Shown here: positions 1 to 7,919 of the stretch, one piece after another
Layout of the letters: every line of letters starts with the position of its first letter
Numbering within the stretch: the first letter of the stretch is position 1
Assembly: GCA_951812535.1 (NCBI GenBank)
Contig: CATOSK010000001.1
Span: 62,001 to 126,000 of the forward strand
Origin: an uncultured Dehalococcoidia bacterium
Lineage (GTDB): Bacteria; Chloroflexota; Dehalococcoidia; Lucifugimonadales; UBA3495
Direction: 5' to 3'
DNA: 64,000 nucleotides
The notes under the pieces: generated by a model
What the model was told of the DNA's origin: nothing
The model's input: the letters and a program-made list of their open reading frames with translations, nothing else
Database searches by the model: none
Made by a program: the position numbers and the translations under genes

Positions 1-7
1 TGACAAT

Positions 8-60
8 TGAGTTTTCACCCCCATCCTAACCTTCCCCCTTTGACGGGGGAAGGGACTAAG
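8..60. repeat. Dispersed hairpin repeat, copy 1
   Basis: This intergenic stretch shares the 15-nt block CACCCCCATCCTAAC and a CCTTCCCCC/GGGGGAAGG hairpin followed by GGACT with a second locus near 46.14-46.20 kb. The stem here is 9 bp (30-38 with 45-53) and the loop 6 nt. It lies just upstream of a plus-strand kinase gene. Only two copies are visible in the window; the function is unknown. Confidence 0.6.
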
Positions 61-160
61 TTGACGGTAATTCAGTCGTAGTGACCAGGTTCAGTGGGGT
101 TCCCACACACCCTCCAAGGTCCCTGGGCGGCGGGGTTACTGGCACCGGGGGCAATTCCGC

Positions 161-1192
161 ATGAGTTTCGATCTTGACGCAGAAACAGCCGTTGTCTACC
201 TGCGTTCACGAGGCCTGCTGGGGCAGAATGAACGAACGGTGTCGGAGGTGTTGGGGGGAGGCATTTCCAACATCCTAGTAAAGGTCAGCACACCCCTGGA
301 GTGCTATGTCCTGAAGCAATCACTTTCCCAGCTACGGGTGGGAGAAGACTGGTTTGCCGACCGGGAACGGATCATCCGGGAGTGGGAGTGCATTGAAGCC
401 CTTGCGGACGTGCTGCCCGATGGGACCATTCCGAAGGTTGTGCGAAAGGACCGGGAGAACTTCCTGTTCGTGATGTCCTGTGCTCCAGCGGAGGGGGTCA
501 ACTGGAAGGAGCAACTGTTGGAGGGCCAGACCGAACCAGTGGTGGCGGAAAAGGTTGGGCAGCTCCTGGGCAGGATGCACGGCGGGACGAGCGGGTCGGC
601 GGAATTGCGCGAACAATTCCAGGACGATCGTCCCTTTGTCCAACTGAGGATCGATCCGTATCACCGCACCGCGGCGCGAATTCACGCCGACGTGGCGGGC
701 GCGATACAACGCGAGTCGGAACGGATGCTGGGCATCAAGATTGCCCTGGTCCACGGGGACTATAGCCCCAAGAACGTCATTGTGACCGCGCAGGATGTTT
801 TCCTGGTGGACTGCGAGGTCGTCCACTATGGCAACCCGGTTTTCGACCTGGCCTTCATGTTCAACCATCTGCTGCTCAAGGCAATCCATAACCGTCACAT
901 CAAAGATGAGTATTTCGGGTTGGCTGGAGCGTTCTGGCGCGGGTACGGAGAGGGGTCGGGGGGGTCGGGCTGGTCGCGAAGCATCGCTTCCCAGGTGGGG
1001 TGCCTGATGCTGGCCCGGATGGACGGGAAGTCCCCGGTGGAGTACATCGTTGACCCAGGATTGAAGGACCTCGCGAGAAGGTTGGCCAAGAAGCTGCTGA
1101 CGGGGGGCGTCAGCGACCTGGCGGGGATGATCCAATCGGCGAACACCGAAATTTCCCGGTATGACCGGCTCTCGGGCCGGCGGCGCATGTGA
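161..1192 (+). CDS. Aminoglycoside/choline-kinase-type phosphotransferase
   Basis: Cytoplasmic ATP-dependent small-molecule kinase of the APH fold; the substrate cannot be told. A GGGISN nucleotide-loop-like segment is at residues 32-37, with Lys52 (VLKQ) as likely ATP-binding lysine. The catalytic HGDYSPKN motif is at 198-205 (base Asp200, metal Asn205), followed by VDCE with metal Asp217. The 343-residue length fits the family, which includes methylthioribose kinase, homoserine kinase II and choline kinase relatives. The stop lies 3 nt before the GTG of the enolase-family gene, so the two are probably co-transcribed. That neighbour suggests a phosphorylated hydroxy-acid or sugar-acid substrate, but this is inference. 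Confidence 0.85.
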   Translation: MSFDLDAETAVVYLRSRGLLGQNERTVSEVLGGGISNILVKVSTPLECYVLKQSLSQLRVGEDWFADRERIIREWECIEALADVLPDGTIPKVVRKDRENFLFVMSCAPAEGVNWKEQLLEGQTEPVVAEKVGQLLGRMHGGTSGSAELREQFQDDRPFVQLRIDPYHRTAARIHADVAGAIQRESERMLGIKIALVHGDYSPKNVIVTAQDVFLVDCEVVHYGNPVFDLAFMFNHLLLKAIHNRHIKDEYFGLAGAFWRGYGEGSGGSGWSRSIASQVGCLMLARMDGKSPVEYIVDPGLKDLARRLAKKLLTGGVSDLAGMIQSANTEISRYDRLSGRRRM

Positions 1193-1195
1193 ACC

Positions 1196-2506
1196 GTGAC
1201 GGCTGAGTTCAACATAGCCCGCATCCACGCCCGGGAAGTCCTGGATTCCCGGGGCAACCCGACGGTCGAAGTGGAAGTGACGCTGAACGGCGGCGGGTTT
1301 GGCCGGGCCATCGTCCCGTCCGGGGCATCAACCGGCAGACACGAGGCACTGGAACTCAGGGACGGGGACCCCAAACGGTATGGGGGGCGGGGCGTCCTCC
1401 GGGCGGTCCGCAATGTCAGCGGCGTAATCGGTCCCGGTATTGTGGGAAATGGTGTGGACGCCCGGGACCAAGCGACGTTGGACGATAAGTTGCGGGCGTT
1501 GGATGGGACGCCGGACAAGTCCAACCTGGGGGCGAATGCCATCCTGGGGGTTTCTCTCGGAGCGGCGCACGCTGCGGCGGATGGGTTGAGGGAACCCTTG
1601 TACCGTTACCTGGGCGATGGGCGAACGCCTTTGCTGCCTCTGCCCATGGTCAACATCATCAGCGGAGGCCAACATTCCAACTGGAGCCTGGACCTGCAAG
1701 ACTTCCTGGCGATTCCGGTGGGAGCAACAAGCTACGGGCAGGCGCTGGAATGGTGCGGGGCGGTCTACCGGGGGATGCGGTCGCTGCTAGAACAGAGGGG
1801 GATCCTTCCCGGAGGCGTGGCCGACGAGGGTGGTTTCGGCCCGGCGTTGCCTGCCAACCGGGATGCGCTGGAGCTGATGGTGGATGCCTGTGACCTGGCC
1901 GGGTTGAAGCCCGGGGTTAAGGAAGATGTCGCCTTCGGGTTGGACGTGGCGGCGACGGAGTTTTTCCGGGAGGGCCGTTACCGGCTGCAACGGGAGGGCC
2001 GGGACTTGGCCACCGGGGAGATGGTGGAAATGCTGGCAGGATGGGCGGAGGCGTATCCCATTGTATCCATTGAAGATGGGCTGGCGGAGGACGACTGGGA
2101 GGAATGGCAGGCGCTGAACGCGAGAGTGGGAGACCGGGTGCAGCTCATCGGCGACGACCTGTTCACGACCAATCCGTCAAGGCTGCGGATGGGGATTGAA
2201 CGCAGGGCCGCCAACGCCATCCTGGTTAAACCGAACCAGATCGGGACCTTGACGGAGACGCTGGAGGTCGTGAGCACGGCGCAAGCGGCCGGGTTCCTTC
2301 CGGTTATTTCGGCCCGGTCCGGCGAGACGGAGGATTCGACCATCGCGGACCTGGCGGTGGGGACGGCTGCTGGGCAGATCAAGATTGGGTCGGTGACCCG
2401 GTCGGAGCGGCTGGCCAAGTACAACCGTCTGCTGCGGATCGAGGATGAACTGGGGCCGGGCGGGCTGTACGCGGGACGGGGCGTGTTGGAGCGGTTCACC
2501 GGGTAG
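1196..2506 (+). CDS. eno: Enolase-family protein (phosphopyruvate hydratase paralogue with altered active site)
   Basis: 436 residues, full enolase length. Enolase interconverts 2-phosphoglycerate and phosphoenolpyruvate. The mobile loop SGASTG (42-47), His160, Glu211 in DEGGF, metal ligands Asp250, Glu293 and Asp320, Lys345 (VKPNQ) and Lys396 are kept. Three positions depart from the near-invariant family pattern: Asp169 stands where catalytic-site Glu168 (QEF) of yeast enolase belongs, Ala373 replaces the histidine of SHRSGE, and QIKIG replaces QIKTG. It may therefore be a paralogue with another substrate rather than the glycolytic enzyme. It starts with GTG, 3 nt after the upstream kinase stop; a 2-hydroxyacid dehydrogenase follows. 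The fold assignment is certain, the reaction is not. Confidence 0.9.
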   Translation: MTAEFNIARIHAREVLDSRGNPTVEVEVTLNGGGFGRAIVPSGASTGRHEALELRDGDPKRYGGRGVLRAVRNVSGVIGPGIVGNGVDARDQATLDDKLRALDGTPDKSNLGANAILGVSLGAAHAAADGLREPLYRYLGDGRTPLLPLPMVNIISGGQHSNWSLDLQDFLAIPVGATSYGQALEWCGAVYRGMRSLLEQRGILPGGVADEGGFGPALPANRDALELMVDACDLAGLKPGVKEDVAFGLDVAATEFFREGRYRLQREGRDLATGEMVEMLAGWAEAYPIVSIEDGLAEDDWEEWQALNARVGDRVQLIGDDLFTTNPSRLRMGIERRAANAILVKPNQIGTLTETLEVVSTAQAAGFLPVISARSGETEDSTIADLAVGTAAGQIKIGSVTRSERLAKYNRLLRIEDELGPGGLYAGRGVLERFTG

Positions 2507-2507
2507 G

Positions 2508-2543
2508 GGTTACGCTGGGGGATGCATCCCCCAGACCCCCTGA
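2508..2543 (+). repeat. 3'-end palindromic repeat, copy 1
   Basis: A 36-nt element with core palindrome TGGGGGATGCATCCCCCA then GACCCCCTGA begins just after the enolase stop. Similar units follow two other plus-strand genes (3595-3626 and 9727-9762). It lacks a clear T-tract, so it looks like a REP-like extragenic palindrome rather than a classical terminator, although a 3'-end stabilising role is possible. Confidence 0.65.
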
Positions 2544-2604
2544 ATGGATGACGTAGGTATAGAGAGGCGCAATCAGTTCTGGGTCGGAGAATCGGGAGAG
2601 CTGG

Positions 2605-3597
2605 GTGAGCAGGAAGATTCTGGTTACGGATTTTGTGTGGCCGTCCACGGGGCCGGAGCGGGAAGTGCTGGCCAAGGTTGGAGCGGAGGTGATCGAGGCT
2701 CCGGACGGGAGGGAGGAGACGCTGGTCCGGCTGGCCGAAGGGGTGGAGGGGATCATGACCTGCTTCGCGCAGGTCACTCCGGCAGTGGTGCGGGCGGCCC
2801 GGGATTGCGTGGTCATCAGCCGGTATGGGGTGGGAGTGGACAACATAGCGGTGGATGTGGCGACGGAGGAGGGCATCGCGGTCACGTATGTCCCGGATTA
2901 TTGCGTGGACGAGGTGTCGGACCACGTGATGGCGTTGCTGCTGACCTGGAACCGGCAGATCGGGTTTTATAACCGAGCGGCCAAGCAAGGCATCTGGAGC
3001 GGTTCCGTTTCCCCAGCGCCGCTGACCCGGCTGCGGGGCCAGACGCTGGGCGTAATCGGCCTGGGACGCATCGGAAGGGCGGTGGCCCGGAAGGGGATGG
3101 CATTCGGGTTGGAGGTGACGGCGCACGATCCCTATTTTCCCGAGGGAGCGGTTGTTCCGGCAGGGGTGGAGTTGGCTGGACTGCCGGAACTACTGGGGAA
3201 GGCGGACTACGTGACGGTGCATACGCCGCTGAACGAGGAGACACGGGGGCTGCTGGGTCCGGCGGAGTTCGCCTTGATGAAATCCAGCGCGTACGTCATC
3301 AACTGCGCGCGGGGGCCTATCATTAACGAGGCGGCGCTTTACGAGGCCCTGCGGGGTGGCCGGATCGCCGGGGCCGGGTTGGACGTGATGGAGGAAACGG
3401 CGCCTGCGGCGGACAATCCGATGTTTGCCCTGGAAAACGTGATTGTGACGCCCCACGTGGCGTTCCTGTCGCAGCAGTCGGTGCTGGAGCTGGAGGTGCG
3501 GACGGCGGAGGCTACCTCGGATGTGCTGGAGGGACGGATGCCAGAGTTCCTGGTGAACCCGGAGGTGCTGTCGCAGGCACGGCGGCGGCTGGGGTGA
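2605..3597 (+). CDS. D-isomer-specific 2-hydroxyacid dehydrogenase (phosphoglycerate-dehydrogenase/CtBP type)
   Basis: NAD-dependent oxidoreductase of 330 residues acting on a 2-hydroxyacid/2-oxoacid pair. The Rossmann GLGRIG is at 152-157, substrate-binding Arg236 (CARGP), a Glu near 264 (DVMEE) and catalytic His284 (TPHVAF) complete the active site. There is no C-terminal ACT domain, so it is the short form, closest in pattern to C-terminal-binding-protein-like dehydrogenases rather than regulated SerA. GTG start. It follows a kinase and an enolase-family gene on the same strand, which suggests a small phosphorylated-acid pathway, though a palindromic repeat separates it from the enolase. 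Confidence 0.85.
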   Translation: MSRKILVTDFVWPSTGPEREVLAKVGAEVIEAPDGREETLVRLAEGVEGIMTCFAQVTPAVVRAARDCVVISRYGVGVDNIAVDVATEEGIAVTYVPDYCVDEVSDHVMALLLTWNRQIGFYNRAAKQGIWSGSVSPAPLTRLRGQTLGVIGLGRIGRAVARKGMAFGLEVTAHDPYFPEGAVVPAGVELAGLPELLGKADYVTVHTPLNEETRGLLGPAEFALMKSSAYVINCARGPIINEAALYEALRGGRIAGAGLDVMEETAPAADNPMFALENVIVTPHVAFLSQQSVLELEVRTAEATSDVLEGRMPEFLVNPEVLSQARRRLG

Positions 3598-3626
3598 CGT
3601 TGGGGGACCCTTCCCCAAACCCCCTG
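3595..3626 (+). repeat. 3'-end palindromic repeat, copy 2
   Basis: Starts within the stop codon of the dehydrogenase gene. It has the same layout as the copies at 2508 and 9727 (ACGTTGGGGGA, short loop, TCCCC, AAACCCCCTG), with a degenerate palindrome core. Confidence 0.6.
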
Positions 3627-3638
3627 TTCTTGATGTCG

Positions 3639-3674
3639 GAAAACGCCCTGCCCCTTGCCGGGCAGGGCGTTTTC
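3639..3674. terminator. Bidirectional terminator hairpin
   Basis: A perfect 15-bp stem (GAAAACGCCCTGCCC and its complement) with a 6-nt loop lies between convergent genes. Its A/T ends read as a T-tract on each strand (GTTTTC), as expected for a two-way intrinsic terminator. Confidence 0.85.
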
Positions 3675-3693
3675 GGTCCAAGGCTGGGATGGG

Positions 3694-4989
3694 TCAGAGG
3701 ACGTTCCAGCGGGGGTTGGCGGCGGCTTCGGCGGTGAGTCGGTCGACGATCCAGTCCTTGACGGAATCGGCGAGGTAGAAGGTGGGCTTGATGAGGTCGC
3801 TCTGGTCGGTGATGACGCCTTCCTGCAGGGCCACATCGGCGACGTCGGAACCGGGGCGGATGCGGACGCCGACGCGGAGGTTGGCCAGGGAGGGATTAAT
3901 CTGGCGGAGGAAGTCGAGCTTCTGATCGACGGTGTCGGGTGTCTCGCCGGGCTCCCCGAAGAATTGGGAGATGATGTAGTTGAGGCCGGCATCGTCGCAA
4001 CGCTGGCAAACTTCCTGGAGCGGCTCCATGCGCTCCTCGAAGGACTGGTCGTTGAGGTCATGGTTGGCAAGGCCCTTCATGATGAGGAGGCCGGAGCCGG
4101 ACTGCTTCATCAGGTTCAGGACCTCGTCGTCGACGGACTCTGGTACCGGAGCGAGGTAGCTGTTCCAGTGGACCTTCAACTCGGCCTCGATGATGGAGTT
4201 GCACAGGGCCTTGGCGTGGGGCAGGGGCACGTTGAATCCGGCGCCGTCGATGAAGAATACCTTGCGGAGGCCGAAGCGGTCCTTCATTTCCTGGATTTCG
4301 CCGACCACGTCCTCGATGGGACGGAGGACGCGCCAGTTGTTGGGGTCGCTGCCCGGGTCCATGGCGTGGGAGAAGTTGTCGTCCAGCTTGGTGACGATGC
4401 CGATGCCGAATCCAGCCTGCTCGTAGCGGGTCATGTCCAGCTCGTCCAGGCGGGGCGGGACGGAAAACTCGGAGTAGGCCAGGCCGTTGAAATTGAGGGA
4501 GCCGTCCCGGTTCCGTGAAACGACGCCGGGAAGGTGCTGGAAGTCTTCGCCGCTTTCCAGGCAGTCGGTGAGCTGGGCGAAGGCTTCCCCACCGTCGCCA
4601 GCGATGCCGATGTCGGGTTCCAAGTAGGAGAAACATTCCCGGGGCAGGAGGCTGAAGGCCGGGCCACCGACTACCACGGGAGCGGTGGTGATGGAGTGAA
4701 GCTTGTCGACGACTTCCTTGGTGATGGGGAGGGCCCACTGGGGGTCCATGTAGCTGGAGTTGTCCAGGTTGCGGAGGGAAACACCGATGAGGTCGGGCTG
4801 GTACTCGTTGACGGTGTTTTCCACCTCGGCAAGGTAGTCGTCGGCAAACATGAGGTCCAGGATGCGGAGTTGGTGGCGGTCCAGGTCCAGATGCCCGGCG
4901 ATGTAGGCCAGGCCAATGGGGACCGGCTGGGCGTTCATCCGGCTCATGAGACGGCGGTGGCGGTTGGTGGCGATGAGAAGAATCCGCAT
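3694..4989 (-). CDS. B12-binding/radical-SAM-like protein lacking the FeS-cluster cysteines
   Basis: 431 residues with the order of B12-binding radical SAM proteins. An N-terminal cobalamin-binding-like Rossmann half (residues 1 to about 150) includes IGVSLRN and VVVGGPAFSLLP. A TIM-barrel-like half follows, with NNWRVLRPIEDVVGEI, VFFIDGAGFN and a FFGEPGETPDTVDQ segment resembling the usual late radical-SAM motif. The CxxxCxxC that should precede the WR..PIEDVV segment is absent; FGIGIVTKLDDN stands there. It is therefore either a non-radical relative or a partner subunit. The start is supported by AGGAGG 7-8 nt upstream, at the edge of a repeat. Its substrate is unknown. Confidence 0.7.
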   Translation of the reverse strand: MRILLIATNRHRRLMSRMNAQPVPIGLAYIAGHLDLDRHQLRILDLMFADDYLAEVENTVNEYQPDLIGVSLRNLDNSSYMDPQWALPITKEVVDKLHSITTAPVVVGGPAFSLLPRECFSYLEPDIGIAGDGGEAFAQLTDCLESGEDFQHLPGVVSRNRDGSLNFNGLAYSEFSVPPRLDELDMTRYEQAGFGIGIVTKLDDNFSHAMDPGSDPNNWRVLRPIEDVVGEIQEMKDRFGLRKVFFIDGAGFNVPLPHAKALCNSIIEAELKVHWNSYLAPVPESVDDEVLNLMKQSGSGLLIMKGLANHDLNDQSFEERMEPLQEVCQRCDDAGLNYIISQFFGEPGETPDTVDQKLDFLRQINPSLANLRVGVRIRPGSDVADVALQEGVITDQSDLIKPTFYLADSVKDWIVDRLTAEAAANPRWNVL

Positions 4990-4998
4990 ATTCTGCCT

Positions 4999-5223
4999 CC
5001 TATCTAAATCGCTCGGGCGGCTGCAAGGTTGGGTGGTGGCTCACCAGCCGCCTCTCGCTCCGGCCAGTGGCCGGGGACTCCCTATCTAAATCGCTCGGGC
5101 GGCTGCAAGGTTGGGTGGTGGCTCGTTCTGAACAGTCGCCTCTTTCAGGCCCAGTATAGGTAACTTGTCTAAGGACCCCGGTCGGCGCGAGACTCCCGAT
5201 GGCTCCGCCTTAGGGGGCCGGCC
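4999..5223. repeat. Complex intergenic repeat, locus 1
   Basis: It contains a perfect 44-nt direct repeat (4999-5042 and 5081-5124). Between the copies is a block with the palindrome CGGCCAGTGGCCG. After them comes a block GTTCTGAACAGTCGCCTC...GGTAACTTGTC and a final GC-rich imperfect palindrome around ATGGCTCCGCCTTAGG. The same blocks recur, diverged and rearranged, at 7920-8202. Both loci lie immediately upstream of minus-strand coding units. Confidence 0.8.
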
Positions 5224-5232
5224 GGGTGTGGT

Positions 5233-5988
5233 TCACTGGGCGGTAGTGCCTCCGTCGATGACCAGTTCAGAGCCGGTGACGAAGGAGGACTCGTCGGATG
5301 CCAGGTAGATGACTCCGTAGGCTACCTCCTCGGGCTTGCCAACGCGCCCCATGGGGAGGCGCTGCATCCGCAGTTCCATCTGGGCCGGGTCGCTCAGCGA
5401 ATCCTGGATCATGTCGGTCTCGATGGGACCGGGGTGAACGGAGTTGCACCGGATGCCTTCCCTGGCGTACTGGATGGCGGTGGACTTGGTCAGGAGCCGG
5501 ACGGCGCCCTTGGTGGCGGTGTAGCTGGCGGACCCGCTGGGACTGCTGACCAGTCCGGCAGTGGAGGAGATGTTCACGATGGAGCCGCCACCGGCCTCGC
5601 GCATGGCCGGGATGGCCACCCGAGTGCCCAGGAAGACTCCCTTGGCGTTGATGCTCATGATGCGGTCCCAGTCCTCGCCGGTGGTCTCCTCCAGGGTCTT
5701 GCGGATGAGAATGCCGGCGTTGTTCACCAGGACGTTGAGCTTGCCGTAGGCACTGACGGCGGTGTCGACGGCAGATTTCCAGTCGGCTTCGCTGGTAACG
5801 TCCAGATGGACGTAGGTGGCCTCGCCGCCGAGTTCGCGAATCTGGGCTTCAACCTGCCGACCCTCGTCGTCAAGGATGTCGCCGAAGACCACGCTGGCGC
5901 CTTCCATGGCAAGCATCCGGGCCTCGGTGGCCCCCTGTCCCCGGGCGCCGCCGCTGATGATGGCAACCTTGCCGTCCAACCGTCCCAT
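5233..5988 (-). CDS. Short-chain dehydrogenase/reductase (SDR)
   Basis: Classical 251-residue SDR using NAD(P) to oxidise or reduce an alcohol/ketone pair. The cofactor motif GGARGQG is at 13-19, NNAG at 89-92, catalytic Ser142, Tyr156 and Lys160 (SYTATK), and the late PGPIETDM and SSFVTGSELVIDGG segments are present. The pattern is closest to 3alpha/20beta-hydroxysteroid dehydrogenase-like proteins; the substrate is unknown. The chosen ATG has AGGA 8 nt upstream; an upstream in-frame start would give 21 unrelated residues. Last gene of the desulfurase-DinB-SDR minus-strand group, 41 nt after DinB. Confidence 0.9.
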   Translation of the reverse strand: MGRLDGKVAIISGGARGQGATEARMLAMEGASVVFGDILDDEGRQVEAQIRELGGEATYVHLDVTSEADWKSAVDTAVSAYGKLNVLVNNAGILIRKTLEETTGEDWDRIMSINAKGVFLGTRVAIPAMREAGGGSIVNISSTAGLVSSPSGSASYTATKGAVRLLTKSTAIQYAREGIRCNSVHPGPIETDMIQDSLSDPAQMELRMQRLPMGRVGKPEEVAYGVIYLASDESSFVTGSELVIDGGTTAQ

Positions 5989-6029
5989 CGTGTTAGTCCT
6001 TTTGGGCGCTCCGGAGCGCCGGGGGAGTG

Positions 6030-6692
6030 TCAGGGTTCGCTGCGGTCCCAATCGGGCAGGGCGTGGTAGCCCTCGAAGGGGACATCCACCCGGGCGGTGA
6101 GGCCCTGGGCCCGCTTGAGGCGCTGGATGTTGAAGAGGTGGGTCAGGTATTCGTAGTAGCGGTGCCGGAAGGTGGATTCGAGGCTGAGGTATCCGACTTC
6201 GGGGTTGGCGGGGTCCCGGCGGGTGCCCCGGGGGTGGGCCGCAGAGAACCAGATGCTTCCCTCCTGGTAGGGGACCTCGACCTCGTAGGCCTGGAGGCTG
6301 GCGACCGTCTCCCGCTCCAGGATTTGCTGGCTGATGGCCAGCCCGAGGCGGAGCTTGTCCATGATATCCGGGACGGCCCAGTATTTTTCCTCGTCAAGGC
6401 GGCGGTCGTACCCGGAGTTGATGATGCCGTCCAGGTCGTCAATCGGGGGAGGGCCGCCGGGGAAAATGATGCCGCCCCAGCGTTGGACGAACCAGCGCAC
6501 ATCCCCTGAGGCCAGGTGGCTAAGGTTGCGCCGGATGCTCCACTGGCTCCATCCCCACTGATCGGACTCGAAGTCCAACTGTTCGTCGGTGAGGTCCTCG
6601 ATTTCCTGTGAAATCATGCGGTAGATATCCGACTGGAACTGGGGAAAGAGTTCGGTGGCAGGGGAGTCGGCGGGCAGGTCGGGCAGAGTCAT
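6030..6692 (-). CDS. DinB-superfamily protein
   Basis: 220-residue four-helix-bundle protein of the DinB/YfiT type, a fold that includes thiol-dependent S-transferases. Three well-placed histidines, His59 (RRNLSHLA), His177 and His185 (RHRYYEYLTH), could form the usual metal triad. The start lies 3 nt downstream of the desulfurase stop, so the two are translationally close. No specific function can be assigned. A thiol- or metal-related role would suit the neighbouring sulfur/selenium enzyme. Confidence 0.65.
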   Translation of the reverse strand: MTLPDLPADSPATELFPQFQSDIYRMISQEIEDLTDEQLDFESDQWGWSQWSIRRNLSHLASGDVRWFVQRWGGIIFPGGPPPIDDLDGIINSGYDRRLDEEKYWAVPDIMDKLRLGLAISQQILERETVASLQAYEVEVPYQEGSIWFSAAHPRGTRRDPANPEVGYLSLESTFRHRYYEYLTHLFNIQRLKRAQGLTARVDVPFEGYHALPDWDRSEP

Positions 6693-6695
6693 GGC

Positions 6696-7916
6696 TCAAC
6701 TCGCAGCAAGGGAGGGGATTTGGGAGGTGACAATGCGGACGATTTCGGCGGCGGCCCGGTCGATTTCATCGGGAGTGGTGTACCGTCCGACGGACAGGCG
6801 GATCGTCCCCTTGGCGTATTCCAGGGGAACCCGCATGGCCTCGAGGACGCTGGACAACTCAACCCGGTCGCTGTGGCAGGCGGCACCGGCGGAAGCGGCC
6901 ACGCCGTCCAGTTGGTCCAGGACATGGTTGGCCTCAGCTCCGGGAAAGCTGACGCTGCTGGTGTTGGGCAAGCGGTTCCGGGGATGGCCGTTGACGTGGA
7001 GGCCGGGGAAGGCGTCGCGCAGGGCAGTCTCCAACCGGTCCCGCATCCTCTTCATGTGTTCCTCATAGGAGGCGAGATTGTCCCGAATCAGGCGGCAGGC
7101 TTGTCCGAGCCCGGCGATGAGGATTACGTTCTCGGTGCCGGCGCGCCAGTTGTTTTCGTGGCCGGCCCCGTGCATCAGCTTTTCCAGGGCAACGCCGCGG
7201 CGGACGTAGAGGGCGCCGACGCCCTTGGGAGAATAGAGCTTGTGTCCGGCGATGGAGAGGAGGTCAACACCGAGGTCGTCGACGTTGACCGGAATTTTCC
7301 CCACGGACTGGGCGCAGTCGGTGTGGACCGGGATGCCCCTGGCGTGGGCTGCGTCGGCGATCTCCCGTATGGGCTCGATGGTGCCAACCTCGTTGTTGGC
7401 GTGCATGATGGTCACGAGGACGGTATTGCCTGTAATGGCGTCGGCAACCTGCCGGGCGGTGACCATCCCGTGCTCATCAACGGGCAGGCAAGTGAGGGAG
7501 CATCCGCGGGTTTTTGTATGAAACTCCCCGCCTTCGGGTTCGACTTCGGTAACTTGTCCAAGGGCTTTGGGAGGCGGGGCGCTGCCGCTCAGGAAGCGGC
7601 AGACTTCGATGACCGCGGGGTGCTCGACAGCGGAGGTGATGATGTGGGCCCCGGGTCCGGCCAATCCTGCGATGCCCTTGATTGCGTAGTTGTTGGCCTC
7701 GGTGCCGCCGCTGGTGAAGACGATTTCGTCGTCGTGGCAGCCGAGGAGAGCGGCTACCTCGTGGCGTGCTTCCTCGACGGCCTGTCGGGCCCGCTGCCCG
7801 TATTCGTGGCCGCTGGAGGGGTTGCCGAAGTGTTGGTGGATGAAGGGCAGCATCGCCTCCGCGACCGCCGGGTCGATGGGGGTCGTGGCGTTATAATCCA
7901 GGTAGACGGGGGTCAT
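6696..7916 (-). CDS. PLP-dependent cysteine desulfurase / selenocysteine lyase-like protein
   Basis: NifS-class aminotransferase-V enzyme of 406 residues that removes sulfur (or selenium) from cysteine (or selenocysteine). TDCAQ (199-203) and the PLP lysine Lys226 in AGHK are clear. The catalytic loop reads SAGAACHSD with Cys347. This SxGAACHSD form, with GHENNWRAGTEN and RLSVGRYTT, resembles vertebrate selenocysteine lyase more than IscS (SSGSACTS). Residues about 111-140 form an insertion absent from short NifS proteins. No Shine-Dalgarno precedes the ATG, which abuts the complex repeat. First gene of a unit with DinB and SDR. A selenium role fits the UGA-containing OsmC gene in this window. 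Confidence 0.85.
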   Translation of the reverse strand: MTPVYLDYNATTPIDPAVAEAMLPFIHQHFGNPSSGHEYGQRARQAVEEARHEVAALLGCHDDEIVFTSGGTEANNYAIKGIAGLAGPGAHIITSAVEHPAVIEVCRFLSGSAPPPKALGQVTEVEPEGGEFHTKTRGCSLTCLPVDEHGMVTARQVADAITGNTVLVTIMHANNEVGTIEPIREIADAAHARGIPVHTDCAQSVGKIPVNVDDLGVDLLSIAGHKLYSPKGVGALYVRRGVALEKLMHGAGHENNWRAGTENVILIAGLGQACRLIRDNLASYEEHMKRMRDRLETALRDAFPGLHVNGHPRNRLPNTSSVSFPGAEANHVLDQLDGVAASAGAACHSDRVELSSVLEAMRVPLEYAKGTIRLSVGRYTTPDEIDRAAAEIVRIVTSQIPSLAAS

Positions 7917-7919
7917 TTA

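Noticed and set aside
332..1228. Long open frames antisense to the kinase, enolase and most other genes
   Set aside because: They are composition effects of GC-rich coding sequence: Arg/Pro/His/Gly-rich translations, no family motifs and no binding sites.
161..3597. Phosphonate biosynthesis cluster
   Set aside because: The enolase- and phosphoglycerate-dehydrogenase-like genes recall it, but PEP mutase and phosphonopyruvate decarboxylase are absent nearby, so it is kept only as a hypothesis.
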